Shown here: positions 18,586-27,810 of the stretch, piece after piece
How positions within the stretch are numbered: the stretch's first letter is position 1
How the letters are laid out: each line of letters opens with the position of its first letter
NCBI RefSeq assembly: GCF_902706095.1
Contig: NZ_CACSJP010000010.1
Coordinates: 1 to 64,000, forward strand
Direction of reading: 5' to 3'
Source of the DNA: Rhizobium sp. 18065
Lineage (GTDB): Bacteria; Pseudomonadota; Alphaproteobacteria; Rhizobiales; Rhizobiaceae
DNA: 64,000 nt
The notes under the pieces: model-generated
The model's database searches: none
Seen by the model: only the letters and a program-made list of their open reading frames with translations
What the model was told of the DNA's origin: nothing
Position numbers and translations under genes: made by a program

Positions 18586-20193
18586 TTACTTCACGAAGAT
18601 CGCGTCGTAGTTGATGACGCGGGTCGGATCGATATAGATATTGTCCGGACCGCCCATGCGCGCCGACTTGGCAACCACACGGCGCTCATTGATGACCGGC
18701 ACCCAGGGGGCGTCCGCCATGATGTCGGTGAAGATCTTGCCCCAGGCTGCCTGACGTTCTGCAACCTTGGCCGGGTCCGACATGGAATCGGCCTCGATCG
18801 CGCGCTTGTCGAGTGCCTCGTTGCAATACCAGGACCAGTTCCAGCCGCCCTGGACCGCGCCGCCGCAACCGAGGATCGGACCGTAGAAGTTGGACGGATC
18901 CGGGAAGTCGGCAATCCACGCCATGCCACCGGACCAGATCATCGGTGCTTCGCCTTCGGTGCCGCCGGCGGCAATGACATTGCCCTGTGCCAGGGCGCGG
19001 ACTTCGGCCTTGATGCCGACCGCGGCGAGATCCTGCTGGATTGCCTGGGCGATGCGCGGCTGCGGATCGGTGTTGGTCGAAAAGAGCACGGTCTCGAAAC
19101 CATCGGCATAGCCGGCTTCGGCGAGCAATGCCTTGGCCTTGTCGACGTCATAGCCGTAGCCGGTAAACGCCTTGTCGTAGCCCGGCATCAGCGGCGGAAG
19201 CGGCTGGTTGGCAGGCGTGGCGCGACCGTTCAGGATGCGGGTGATGCGCTCCTTGTTGATCGCCATGTTGACCGCCTCGCGCACTTTCACGTCGTCAAAC
19301 GGCTTTACCTTGGTGTTGAGCGTGACATAGCCGGTGTGCAGCTGTTCGCCGTCGACGATCATCTGGGCGCCTTCCGGCGAATTCTTGATCTCGAGGAACT
19401 TGGCCGGCGGGATGCCATCGCCGGCAATATCGACTTCGCCCTTCTGCAGGCGCAGCAACGCCACCAGTGGCTCCTGACCAACTTCGACGGTGACGGAATC
19501 GATATACGGGACGCCCTTGATGTAATAGTCCGGGTTGCGCTCGAAGCTCAGCTTCTGGCCAATCGTCCAGTCCTTCAGGATCAGGGTGCCGGAGCCGACA
19601 GGCTTCTTGCCGAAATCACCGGCGGCGGCATCGACGGCTTCCTTCGGCACGACGGAGGCGAAGTTGATCGCCAGCACATGCAGGAAGGTGGCATCCGGGC
19701 GCGACAGCTTGAAGACGACGGTGCCGTCGTCAGGCGTCTCGATGCCCGACAGGGTTTCGGCTGTGCCGCCCGTCAGTTCGGCAAAGCCATTGATGGCGCC
19801 GAAGAAGCCGGCACCAGGCCCCTGGGTCTTCGGATTGATGGCGCGCTCGATCGAGTATTTGACGTCGGAGGCAACGACCTCGCGACCGTTGGAAAACTTG
19901 ACGCCCTTGCGCAGTTTGAATTCATAGGTCAGGCCGTCGGGCGATACGGTGAAGCTTTCGGCCAGCGACGGGACCAGATTGGCCGTGCCGGGTTCGTAAT
20001 CCATCAGACGGGAGAAGAGGCTCTTGATCATCGACCAGTTGACCCAGTCATAACCGATGGCCGGATCGAGTGTGGTGATGTCGTCCTTGTAGGTGACGAC
20101 GATATCGCCGCCATTCGTCTGGGCCTGTGCCGCGATCGGGAGGATGGCCAGCACGGCTGCTGTCGTTGATGCGAGTAACCAGCGTTTGAACAT
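18586..20193 (-). CDS. ABC solute-binding protein, family 5 (DppA-like)
   Basis: A 535-residue periplasmic receptor of the SBP_bac_5 family used for peptides, nickel or small amides. The Sec signal peptide is residues 1-24 (cleavage near AQA/QT). ATG 20193 is the natural start; the open frame runs on another ~330 codons upstream in the wrong frame through both permease genes and is spurious. It follows the permeases by 26 bp. The ligand may be an amide or short peptide, given amiC/amiR and the amidase in the same operon. Confidence 0.92.
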   Translation of the reverse strand: MFKRWLLASTTAAVLAILPIAAQAQTNGGDIVVTYKDDITTLDPAIGYDWVNWSMIKSLFSRLMDYEPGTANLVPSLAESFTVSPDGLTYEFKLRKGVKFSNGREVVASDVKYSIERAINPKTQGPGAGFFGAINGFAELTGGTAETLSGIETPDDGTVVFKLSRPDATFLHVLAINFASVVPKEAVDAAAGDFGKKPVGSGTLILKDWTIGQKLSFERNPDYYIKGVPYIDSVTVEVGQEPLVALLRLQKGEVDIAGDGIPPAKFLEIKNSPEGAQMIVDGEQLHTGYVTLNTKVKPFDDVKVREAVNMAINKERITRILNGRATPANQPLPPLMPGYDKAFTGYGYDVDKAKALLAEAGYADGFETVLFSTNTDPQPRIAQAIQQDLAAVGIKAEVRALAQGNVIAAGGTEGEAPMIWSGGMAWIADFPDPSNFYGPILGCGGAVQGGWNWSWYCNEALDKRAIEADSMSDPAKVAERQAAWGKIFTDIMADAPWVPVINERRVVAKSARMGGPDNIYIDPTRVINYDAIFVK

Positions 20194-20219
20194 TTCTCTG
20201 TTCCCCTTTTTGTTGTGTT

Positions 20220-21140
20220 TCAGTGTGAACGGATGCGTGGGTCGATCATCGGTGCGATGATGTCTGCGACGAGATTGCCGATGATGATGGCGAGGGCCGA
20301 AGTCAGCGTGACCCCCATGATGATCGGGATGTCGACCTGCTGGATGGCCTGCCAGGCGAGCTGGCCGATCCCGGGCCAGCCGTAGACGGCTTCCACCACC
20401 ACGACGCCGCCCATGAACTGGCCGATATCGATGCCTATCATGGCGATGATCGGCAGGATGGCATTGGGAAGCGCATGGCGCAGCACGATGCGGCGGGCGG
20501 AAAGCCCCTTGGCCCGGGCGGTGCGGATATAGTCCTGATTGAGCACGTCGATCATCGCCGAGCGTGCCATGCGGGCATACCAGCCGGCACCGAGAATACC
20601 GAGCGTCATGGCCGGCAACACCACATGGGCAAAGCTGCCATAGCCGCTCATCGGGAACCAGCCGAGCGTTGCGGCGAACAGATAGAGTAAGAGCAGGGCG
20701 ACGACGAATTGCGGTGCCGAGACGCCGATAAAGGCCGAGGCCATGACCAGCCTGTCGGTCCAGCCGCCGCGATTGAGTGCGGCTGTGATGCCGAGTGTCA
20801 GGCCGAGCACGACTTCGACAAAAATTCCGGCTGCCATCAGGACAAGGGTCGCCGGCAGGCGCGCGATGATCAGGGTGACGACCTGCGTTTTCTGGGCGTA
20901 GGAGCGGCCGAGATCCCCTTGCAGCAAACCACCGAGATAATGCAGGAACTGTGTCAGGAGCGGTTGGTCCAGTCCGAGTTCGTGCCGGATACTGGCCACC
21001 GTCTGGGCGGTGGCGCTGCGTCCGGCAATCATCCGGGCGGGGTCTGCCGGCAGGGCATAGAGAAGCACGAAGGTGATCGCGGCGACGCCGAGCAGGATGA
21101 GCGCCGATTGCAGCAGCCGTTTTGTCAGGACGCCCAGCAT
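20220..21140 (-). CDS. Peptide-type ABC permease (DppB-like)
   Basis: A 306-residue inner-membrane protein with six hydrophobic segments. The N-terminal signature KRLLQSALILLGVAAITF is typical of DppB. The EAA-type loop reads RTARAKGLSARRIVLRHALP, contacting the ATPase. Start ATG 21140 shares one base with the stop of the preceding permease (TGATG). Confidence 0.93.
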   Translation of the reverse strand: MLGVLTKRLLQSALILLGVAAITFVLLYALPADPARMIAGRSATAQTVASIRHELGLDQPLLTQFLHYLGGLLQGDLGRSYAQKTQVVTLIIARLPATLVLMAAGIFVEVVLGLTLGITAALNRGGWTDRLVMASAFIGVSAPQFVVALLLLYLFAATLGWFPMSGYGSFAHVVLPAMTLGILGAGWYARMARSAMIDVLNQDYIRTARAKGLSARRIVLRHALPNAILPIIAMIGIDIGQFMGGVVVVEAVYGWPGIGQLAWQAIQQVDIPIIMGVTLTSALAIIIGNLVADIIAPMIDPRIRSH

Positions 21141-21988
21141 CAGCCCCTCCCGCGTTGTGTCGGATCGAGAATGTCGCGCAGGGCGTCACCAACGAGGTTG
21201 AAGGCGAGAGCGGTCACAAGGATGAGGGCGCCGGGGAAGAAGACCAGCCAGGGGGCTGCCTGGAAATAGCTCTGGCTCTCGAAGATGATATTGCCCCAGG
21301 AAGGTTGCGGCGGCTGGACGCCGACGCCGAGGAAGGAGAGTGTTGCCTCGAGCAGGACGGTGGTTGCGATGCCGAGCGTGCCCCAGACAATGGCGGTGGG
21401 GATCAGATGTGGCAGGATATGGCGGAACACGATGCGTCCGTGGCCGGCGCCCAGCGCGCGCTCTGCCATGATGAAGTCGCGCTCGACCAGGCCGCGGGTC
21501 TCGGTATAGACGATGCGCGCCACCTGGACCCAGTTGACCAGCGCGATCACCATGGCGACGATCCACAGGCTGGGCTTGAGGATGGCGGCCAGCACGATCG
21601 CAAGCAACAGGGCCGGGAAGGCCATCATCAGGTCGGTGCAGCGCATCAAAAGCGTTCCGACCCAACCACGCATGTAGCCGGCGGTGATGCCGACAAAAAG
21701 GCCGATGGTGACCGCGACACCATTGGCGACAAGGCCGATGATCAGCGAGGTCCGCGCGCCATAGAGCAGGCGGGAGAAGAGATCGCGGCCGAGGGTGTCG
21801 GTGCCGAGCAGGAACTGCCCGCCAGGCGGCATAGGCGCGCCTTCCAGTGTCAGGCCATCGAACATCTGGTTATCGGGATCGAATGGTGCGATCAGCGGTG
21901 CGGCGAGTGCCAGGATCAGGACGCCGAGAATTATGGCGAGCCCGAAGAGGGCGGAGGGTTGACGGGCGAGTTCCTTCAGCGCCCGCAT
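21140..21988 (-). CDS. Peptide-type ABC permease (DppC-like)
   Basis: A 282-residue partner permease with an OppC_N-like start and six hydrophobic segments. LLGTDTLGRDLFSRLLYGAR after the first periplasmic loop is a DppC hallmark. ATG 21988 gives the family N-terminus (MRALKELARQPSALFG) and overlaps the end of amiR by 13 bp; the frame extension to 22072 lies inside amiR. Confidence 0.92.
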   Translation of the reverse strand: MRALKELARQPSALFGLAIILGVLILALAAPLIAPFDPDNQMFDGLTLEGAPMPPGGQFLLGTDTLGRDLFSRLLYGARTSLIIGLVANGVAVTIGLFVGITAGYMRGWVGTLLMRCTDLMMAFPALLLAIVLAAILKPSLWIVAMVIALVNWVQVARIVYTETRGLVERDFIMAERALGAGHGRIVFRHILPHLIPTAIVWGTLGIATTVLLEATLSFLGVGVQPPQPSWGNIIFESQSYFQAAPWLVFFPGALILVTALAFNLVGDALRDILDPTQRGRG

Positions 21989-22572
21989 TTGCCGACCTCG
22001 CGCAATGGTTCCGAACCGGCCAGGAAGAAGGCCGCGATCTGTTCGATCGGCAGACGGCGGCGCATGGCGCAATCCCTGAGGACGGAATAGGCGGCGTCCT
22101 CGTCGATCTGCCTCTCGCCGGTCAGCCGGGTGATGGCGGCATAGACGACCGGGCGCAGCTTCAGGCGTTCCTCCAGATGGGCAATCTGCCGTTCAGCGGA
22201 GAGGCGTGCTTCGTGGATCGAGACGGCAAGCACCAAGGCCGGGTAGATCGCGGATGCCGTGACCGGCTTGGCGATGATCGCGCCCGCGCCCTGGCGGATG
22301 GCCCAGGCGATCCGGCCCGGCGCTTCCGAGCCGAGCAGGGCGACGACCGGGCGGGTCGGCGTGCCGGTGTCCCAAGGCAGGAGTTCGTCCCAGCCACGGT
22401 CGGCATCGACAAGGATGAGTTCCGGCATGACGCTTGCCGAGATCGGGCTCCACTGGCAATGGACTTCGATGCCCAAAAGGCCCAGCTGTCGGCGCAGCCG
22501 CTCCGTGTTGCCATCCTCCTCGGTGAGGATTGTCGCTCGCCATCCGGTGAAATTCGGGGTCCGCGTGATCAT
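21976..22572 (-). CDS. amiR: ANTAR-domain antiterminator (AmiR-like)
   Basis: A 198-residue protein close to Pseudomonas AmiR in length. Residues about 10-120 form a receiver-like domain without a clear phospho-acceptor site, then a coiled helix, then an ANTAR RNA-binding domain at about 130-185 (RPVVYAAITRLTGERQIDED). In the known system AmiR prevents termination in its operon leader unless held by ligand-free AmiC. It overlaps amiC by 4 bp (ATGA), and the leader upstream of amiC carries a matching terminator. Confidence 0.85.
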   Translation of the reverse strand: MITRTPNFTGWRATILTEEDGNTERLRRQLGLLGIEVHCQWSPISASVMPELILVDADRGWDELLPWDTGTPTRPVVALLGSEAPGRIAWAIRQGAGAIIAKPVTASAIYPALVLAVSIHEARLSAERQIAHLEERLKLRPVVYAAITRLTGERQIDEDAAYSVLRDCAMRRRLPIEQIAAFFLAGSEPLREVGKCGR

Positions 22573-23705
22573 GACACCACCCGCAGCTTCGGCTTGAGGG
22601 TCATGGTTGCGCCGGTGAGATAGGGATCCGCCGGCAGAGCCGGGCGGGTCACGATGACATCGAAGCCGTCATCAGGATTGATCTGGCCGAGCAGGAAGGG
22701 CAGGGCTGCGTGATTGGTGTCGCGATCGATGCGCATCTCCCCGAATAGCGTCGGCCAACTTTTTGAGACAATCCTGTCGCGGACCTTTGCCGGCTCTTCC
22801 GATCCGGCAGCCTCGATCGCTGCGATGCAGAGGCTCACGGCCGTATAGGCACTGGCAAAGACGCTTGAGACCTTGCGTTCGCCAGGTCTCCAGGTCTGCA
22901 ATCTGGCCTTGAAGGCGAGGTTCTCGGCGGTGTCGAGGCTGTCGAAATAGGAGGCAGCGCAGAGCTGGCCGATACCGGCACCATTGTCGATGTCCGTCAA
23001 TTCGCATTCCTGCAGGTCGCAGCTCGCGACCGGACAATTCCCGGGCAGGAAGGCCGGATCGCGCTCACCGAGCTTTTTCATGGCCTTGAGGAAAGCGTAG
23101 CTGGAGGGACCGATCAGATTGTTGAGAACGAAGCTTGGACGCTTTTCTGCGATATCGGCGATGATGCGCTCGACATCCGTCTCTTCCAGCGGCAGATAAC
23201 GCTCGCCGAGAACCGAGCCGCCGACATTGTTGATCAGTTCGCGGGCCAGCCGGTTCATCTCCCAGCCCCAGACATAGTTGGCACCGACCAGATAGGGGCG
23301 TGCGCCGTGTCGCGGGATCAGGTGTTCGAATAGCGGGATCAGATGCTGGTTGGGACAGCCGCCGATATAGAGAACGTTTTCGTTGGCCTCGAAGCCTTCA
23401 TAGGGGCACATGTACCACAGCAGGCCGTCGTGCTTTTCGACGAGGGGTATGACCTCCTTGCGTGCGGCCGAAGTGATTGTGCCGACGATGTGGCGGCAAC
23501 CTTCATCGCGGATCAGGTGGCGCGCGCCTTCGACATAGGCAGCGAGATCGGCATGGGGATCGAAGAATGCCAGTTCGACCCTGGTGCCGCCGGCGGCGCG
23601 ATAATCGTGATAGGCAAAATCGGCGCCATCGCGGGCATCGCGACCCATCGAGCCATAAGGCCCGGTGGTCGAATAGAGGATGCCGATCTTCACGGTCTCT
23701 TGCAT
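22569..23705 (-). CDS. amiC: Amide-sensing regulator (AmiC-like)
   Basis: A 378-residue protein with the Peripla_BP_5 fold but no signal peptide, starting MQETVKIGILYSTTGPYG, so cytoplasmic like AmiC. It is the likely amide sensor that sequesters AmiR. ATG 23705 is chosen over an upstream GTG at 23732 because the latter falls directly after the leader terminator and adds a hydrophobic run not seen in the family. First gene of an operon of seven: amiC, amiR, permeases, receptor, amidase, ATPase. Confidence 0.85.
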   Translation of the reverse strand: MQETVKIGILYSTTGPYGSMGRDARDGADFAYHDYRAAGGTRVELAFFDPHADLAAYVEGARHLIRDEGCRHIVGTITSAARKEVIPLVEKHDGLLWYMCPYEGFEANENVLYIGGCPNQHLIPLFEHLIPRHGARPYLVGANYVWGWEMNRLARELINNVGGSVLGERYLPLEETDVERIIADIAEKRPSFVLNNLIGPSSYAFLKAMKKLGERDPAFLPGNCPVASCDLQECELTDIDNGAGIGQLCAASYFDSLDTAENLAFKARLQTWRPGERKVSSVFASAYTAVSLCIAAIEAAGSEEPAKVRDRIVSKSWPTLFGEMRIDRDTNHAALPFLLGQINPDDGFDVIVTRPALPADPYLTGATMTLKPKLRVVS

Positions 23706-23720
23706 CAGAAATCCAAACAC

Positions 23721-23764
23721 AAAAAATCCCACAACGCGGTTCCCGGAAACCGGGGCGTTGTGGG
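23721..23764 (-). terminator. Leader terminator upstream of amiC
   Basis: Read on the minus strand, perfect 10-bp arms (CCCACAACGC and GCGTTGTGGG; plus-strand 23755-23764 and 23728-23737) enclose a GC-rich 17-nt loop with its own short stem, followed by a run of six T at 23726-23721. It ends 16 nt before the amiC ATG, so unhindered it should stop transcription of the whole operon. Confidence 0.8.
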
Positions 23765-23776
23765 GCGCTGTTGCCC
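23763..23776 (-). promoter_or_regulatory. Candidate AmiR-responsive hexaloop hairpin
   Basis: On the minus strand GGGC-AACAGC-GCCC forms a 4-bp stem with a 6-nt loop starting with A. Its 3' arm shares two bases with the outer arm of the terminator, so the two cannot fully coexist. ANTAR targets are hexaloop hairpins; the usual G at loop position 4 is here at position 5, so the match is imperfect. Confidence 0.45.
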
Positions 23777-23833
23777 TGCGACGGACGAGGTCATTTGATC
23801 AGTTCGGCAATATTTGCCCAGAACTTGAGCGTG

Positions 23834-23863
23834 ATTAAAATACGGTCAAATAGTCTTTGTCAA
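23834..23863 (-). promoter_or_regulatory. Predicted sigma-70 promoter of the ami operon
   Basis: On the minus strand a perfect -35 TTGACA (plus 23858-23863) is followed by TTTAAT (23834-23839) at 18-bp spacing, or TATTTT (23837-23842) at 15 bp. Transcription would start near 23827, leaving a leader of about 120 nt that contains the hexaloop and terminator. Confidence 0.5.
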
Positions 23864-24094
23864 GCGGATCCGCTGGCGACGCGACGGATGTTTCCATGCT
23901 TTCTCGAAGAGCAGCAGACAGGTTGTTTCCGTCGCGTGTGGAAACTCTCGGGCTTTTCCGGATCGTGGCAATTTGCGCGACTTGCCTGCCATCGCTGCAA
24001 TCGACACACGCGAAGTGCGTTTCAGCACTTGATCCGCACGCGGGGGCACATATGATCCTTACATTCCTAAATTTTGCTATTCTGGAGGATTGAT

Positions 24095-24391
24095 ATGCGT
24101 GGCTTGCTCGGACTTTTTCTCTGCCTCATGCTGGCGTTCCCGGCAGCCACTCCGGCTGAAGCGCGGGTCAATATCAATATCTCCGTCGGCTCGAATGTCA
24201 GCAACGGGCGATCGATCACATGCCAGGAAGGGCGCAACCGGCTTCGTAGTAACGGCTTTCGCGATATCCGCACAGTCGACTGCCGTGGTCGTTTCTTTGT
24301 CTATCGTGCCACACGCGACGGCAGGCGCTTCGAGATCGCACTCAATCGCCACAATGGCCGTGTCGTCGACATGCGCCGCTCGGGACGGTAG
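24095..24391 (+). CDS. Small secreted PepSY-like protein
   Basis: A 98-residue protein. A signal peptide (residues 1-22, ending PAEA) precedes an N-terminal extension and a single PepSY-like repeat (NRLRSNGFRDIRTVDCRGRF, ending with a GRVVDMRRSGR tail). Two cysteines may pair in the periplasm. ATG 24095 follows GGAGG by 6 nt; the ATG at 24074 lacks one. Function unknown. It stands alone between the divergent ami operon and convergent gltS. Confidence 0.75.
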   Translation: MRGLLGLFLCLMLAFPAATPAEARVNINISVGSNVSNGRSITCQEGRNRLRSNGFRDIRTVDCRGRFFVYRATRDGRRFEIALNRHNGRVVDMRRSGR

Positions 24392-24422
24392 GTGTTAAAA
24401 TCGGCTTCCGTATTCCAGGCCT

Positions 24423-25628
24423 CTATCTGAGCAGGAAGCCGATCACGGCCGCATTGGCGAGGTCGATGAAGAAGGCCGAGACCAGCGGCACGATGATGAA
24501 GGCCATCGGCGCGGCACCATGCGATTTGGTGATGGCCGCCATGTTGGCAATGGCCGTTGGCGTGGCGCCGAGCGTGACCCCGCCAAAGCCGGCCGAAATC
24601 ACCGCCGCATCATAGTTTCTGCCCATGGCCGGGAAGACGGCCAGGAGGATATATATAACGGTTGCTGCGGTTTGCAGAAACAGGATGGCAACCAGGGCAA
24701 TTCCCAGCCCTCCCAGCGCCCATAGCTGCATGCTCATCAACGACATGGCGAGGAAAATGCTGAGCGACAGATCCGAGATCAGCGACAGGGCGCGGGATCC
24801 CGATGGCCATGGCAGGCGCGGAGCGGCGAGCGGGACCAGGTTGGTCATGGCAATGGCGCACAGCAGGCACATGACAAACAGCGGCAGCTTGATGCCGATG
24901 TCATCGACCAGTTCATGCAAGGTATAACCCGCGAGAATGGCGAGGTTCATGACGAAGAGGGTCTGCAGCAGGCTGCGGTAGCTGACCTCGTCGGCATGGC
25001 GCTCGCCCGCATCGGCAGGCACGCCGACAGTCAACTCTTTCTCTTCCGGACCTTTCAGGTTATGCCGCTGGATCAGGTGATGCGCCAGCGGGCCACCGAT
25101 CAGGCTGGCGATCACGAGGCCAAGGGTGGCGCTGGCTATGCCGATCTCCAGCGCGTTGGTGACGCCGAAGCGTTCCTGCACCAGCGGCGCCCAGGCAATG
25201 GTCGTGCCATGGCCGCCGATCAGTGAGGCCGAGCCGAGGAAGATGGCCAGACCATCGGGAAGGCCGAACAGAGCGGCGCCCGCAAGGGCTATACCGTTCT
25301 GAATGAGCAGGAATGTCAGTGTCAGGGCAAGCAGAATAAGCAGTGGCCGACCGCCGCGGACCAGATCGGCGAAACGGGCATTGAGGCCGATGCCGGTGAA
25401 GAAATAGAGCAGCAGCATGTCGCGTGCCGCGAGATCGAAAACGATCTCGGTCGAAACCATGCTATACAGCGCCAGCGTGCACAGCGCCGCCAGCAGGCCG
25501 CCGCTGACCGCTTCGGGAATGTTGAAGCGACCAAGGACGGTGATCGACCGGTTCAGCATGCTACCGATGAAAAATACCAGGATGGCGATCGTCACGGTCA
25601 AAAGGCCAGGCACTTGGATGGTGGTCAC
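24423..25628 (-). CDS. gltS: Sodium/glutamate symporter
   Basis: A 401-residue GltS-family carrier with about 11 hydrophobic segments in two inverted halves. The family motif GGHGTTIAWAP occurs near residue 140, and an equivalent glycine-rich segment (GFGGVTLGATPTAIA) in the second half. Imports glutamate with Na+. Transcribed after the AraC-type gene (124 bp apart), which might control it. Confidence 0.93.
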   Translation of the reverse strand: MTTIQVPGLLTVTIAILVFFIGSMLNRSITVLGRFNIPEAVSGGLLAALCTLALYSMVSTEIVFDLAARDMLLLYFFTGIGLNARFADLVRGGRPLLILLALTLTFLLIQNGIALAGAALFGLPDGLAIFLGSASLIGGHGTTIAWAPLVQERFGVTNALEIGIASATLGLVIASLIGGPLAHHLIQRHNLKGPEEKELTVGVPADAGERHADEVSYRSLLQTLFVMNLAILAGYTLHELVDDIGIKLPLFVMCLLCAIAMTNLVPLAAPRLPWPSGSRALSLISDLSLSIFLAMSLMSMQLWALGGLGIALVAILFLQTAATVIYILLAVFPAMGRNYDAAVISAGFGGVTLGATPTAIANMAAITKSHGAAPMAFIIVPLVSAFFIDLANAAVIGFLLR

Positions 25629-25752
25629 GGCGTGGATCTCCTGGACGTCTTTTCAGTGTTGCTTTCTGTCTGTCTCTCGGCGCCGGGCGACTGGGCCGGC
25701 AAAATCGCAAGGAAAATGGGCAGGTGATCTGGCGAACGGTCGGGCTGGATGC

Positions 25753-26862
25753 CTAGAACTGCAGCCGTCGCAGGATGAAGGGAAGCTTGTCCGGGGGTGC
25801 GAGGTTTTCCAGGCTCTGCGTGTCTTGATAGCTCGTTTGAATGAAATGGTGTCTCGCGTCACTGGGCGTGTAGCTGAATTCTCGCTTGAAGGCCCGGCTG
25901 AAGTCGGCGCCGTCGCTGAAGCCAAGGCGTTCGGCAATATCCTGAATACGGCAGGGATTTTGCGCATCGACCAGGCGCTTGTGCGCCTCACAGAGCCGTT
26001 GCCGCTTGATGTAGCGATGAATGCCGCCCACCGGTTCGAAGAGATTGTAGAGCTTGGTGCGCGACATGGCCATTTCACGCATGAGCAGATCGGGGCCGAG
26101 GGCCGAATTGTAGAGGTTCTGCTGGATGAATTTGCGCGCCCGCTCGATGAGCGTCGCTGCGAACTGGTCCTTCGATGCATTGATCCTGTCGGCGGACGGT
26201 GCAGCACAGGCGATCACCATATCTCTAGTCGCATGGGCAAGCGCGCTCGCCTCGGTCGTCGTCACATAGGGCATCTGCGCGACGAGGCAGGTGATGTAGG
26301 ATGACAGCATCTGGCCCATGGGTCCGCAAATCGACTGGAAGGCGACGCTGTCGAGGACATGCGCGCTGTCACCGCAGAAACTGCGGGGAATCCACAGCAT
26401 GATGAAGTGGCAATCCGTCAGCGAACCACTGAAACGGCTGCCAAGGGGGTGGACCTGCAGAAGCCTCGACGACGATACATACTGCTCGTCGCCGGCATCC
26501 GTGCGGCATGTTCCGTCGAGAAACAGGGTCAGGCACCAGTGATCAAGCCCGCTGTTTTTCATCTGCATGGGCCAACTGATAAAATCGAGGCTTTCTGTCC
26601 TGATTTCCGCCAAGGCAATCTCGCCGAGATCCCAAAGCACCTGCTTGCCCGAAAATGAACTTCCGCACGTTGCGGGTTTCTGCCTGAGGTCCACCATTGG
26701 CTCATAGCTATGGCGCCATGCGGAAAAGCTGTCGGCACTGTCTATGTGCTCGGTGGAAAATGAATAGGGCATAAGCGATGCCGCCGGGACGCTTTTCGCC
26801 GCCACAACCGGGGGGAATAAATGGGCTGTTTCAGACCTGGTATGCCGCTCGAAAACTGTCAT
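25753..26862 (-). CDS. AraC-family transcriptional regulator
   Basis: A 369-residue protein. The N-terminal ~200 residues resemble the AraC_binding_2 sensor domain; the C-terminal ~100 residues carry two HTH motifs, the second in IQDIAERLGFSDGADFSRAF. ATG 26862 is used; a TTG at 26874 is in frame but lacks support. A long AT-rich upstream region (26863-27118) probably holds its promoter. Target unknown; gltS downstream is the nearest candidate. Confidence 0.88.
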   Translation of the reverse strand: MTVFERHTRSETAHLFPPVVAAKSVPAASLMPYSFSTEHIDSADSFSAWRHSYEPMVDLRQKPATCGSSFSGKQVLWDLGEIALAEIRTESLDFISWPMQMKNSGLDHWCLTLFLDGTCRTDAGDEQYVSSSRLLQVHPLGSRFSGSLTDCHFIMLWIPRSFCGDSAHVLDSVAFQSICGPMGQMLSSYITCLVAQMPYVTTTEASALAHATRDMVIACAAPSADRINASKDQFAATLIERARKFIQQNLYNSALGPDLLMREMAMSRTKLYNLFEPVGGIHRYIKRQRLCEAHKRLVDAQNPCRIQDIAERLGFSDGADFSRAFKREFSYTPSDARHHFIQTSYQDTQSLENLAPPDKLPFILRRLQF

Positions 26863-27118
26863 ACAAATACCCAAGCGATCAATATTTATAGTTTCATTTA
26901 CAACTTATGAGAAAGTTATGCACTACTAAAAAATAATAGCTGCTTTTTCGCATTTGATAATGTTGAAAACGACGTGTCATTGATTTCATCCAATAAAAGT
27001 CACGACTTACATAAGCGGTGACCGCATATCGACTTTGCCGACACGCCCGGATGCACAGGAGGGAAGAGAGTCCACCACGTTCTGTGGGCTCTTTCCTTCC
27101 TGGCTTTCCAGCGGGTGA

Positions 27119-27616
27119 TCAGACCGGCTTTTCGGCTGCTGCCAGTGCGTCGCGCAGGACCTGTTCCTTGCTTTCGTCCAGCGACGACTTGAGCACCACG
27201 CCGCCAAATGGCGCGATTTCCTTCAGCACCTTGTCTTCGGTCATCTCCTTGACGAGAACAAAAAGAGCGGCATGGCCCGGGGTCAGGTTGGCCGCGAGTT
27301 CCTTCATGAAGGGGTCATTGATTCCCACATCGGTCAGCGCACCGCTGACAGCGCCGGATGCTGTGCCGACGGCAACGCCGAGCAGTGGGTTGAGGAAGAT
27401 CACACCGATGAGCAAGCCCCAGAAGCTGCCTGATGCAGCGCCGGCGGCGGTGGTGTTGATCAACTGGTTCAGCTTGATCTTGCCGGCGTCTGTCTTCGTC
27501 GCAATCACGGCATCCCCGAGTGTGATGATGTATTCCCGTTGCAAGCTGAGGAGCTTGGAACGGACGTCTTCGGCCTGTTTTTCGTTCGGATAAACGATCG
27601 CGATCAATGTAGACAT
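27119..27616 (-). CDS. DUF1269 family membrane protein
   Basis: A 165-residue protein of the DUF1269 family. MSTLIAIVYPNEKQAEDVRS opens the protein; a glycine-rich hydrophobic hairpin at about 60-105 could insert in a membrane. ATG 27616 follows AGGAG; the frame extension to 27655 has no such signal. Function is not established for the family. Confidence 0.88.
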   Translation of the reverse strand: MSTLIAIVYPNEKQAEDVRSKLLSLQREYIITLGDAVIATKTDAGKIKLNQLINTTAAGAASGSFWGLLIGVIFLNPLLGVAVGTASGAVSGALTDVGINDPFMKELAANLTPGHAALFVLVKEMTEDKVLKEIAPFGGVVLKSSLDESKEQVLRDALAAAEKPV

Positions 27617-27693
27617 GCGAAACTCCTGTTGCTGTACCGGAAATGGATCAGTCATCGATGGCGCTGTGGAGAAGCGGTGAAATCATGTGATGG

Positions 27694-27810
27694 TCACTGG
27701 CGTCGGTCGAATGATCCCGCGAGGGCAGAGACGCCTTTTTCGACGGCGTGTCCGGCCGCATTTTCAGCCAGGACAACCCCCCACATCTTTCGTGCCAGTG
27801 TCACTGCCAT
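27694..27810 (-). CDS. Candidate 38-residue small ORF
   Basis: ATG 27810 is preceded by a strong ribosome site (GAGGGGG, about 6 nt away), and TACAAT occurs further upstream as a possible -10. The 38-residue product begins MAVTLARKMWGVVLAENA; not recognised. Could be a real small protein or chance; conservation would decide. Confidence 0.3.
   Translation of the reverse strand: MAVTLARKMWGVVLAENAAGHAVEKGVSALAGSFDRRQ

Noticed and set aside
18328..20169. A 613-codon open frame on the plus strand
   Set aside because: Antisense to the solute-binding protein and amidase genes, low-complexity composition, no ribosome site.
20194..21192. N-terminal extension of the solute-binding protein to 868 residues
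   Set aside because: The extension is an out-of-frame reading of two permease genes; the signal peptide at 20193 marks the true start.
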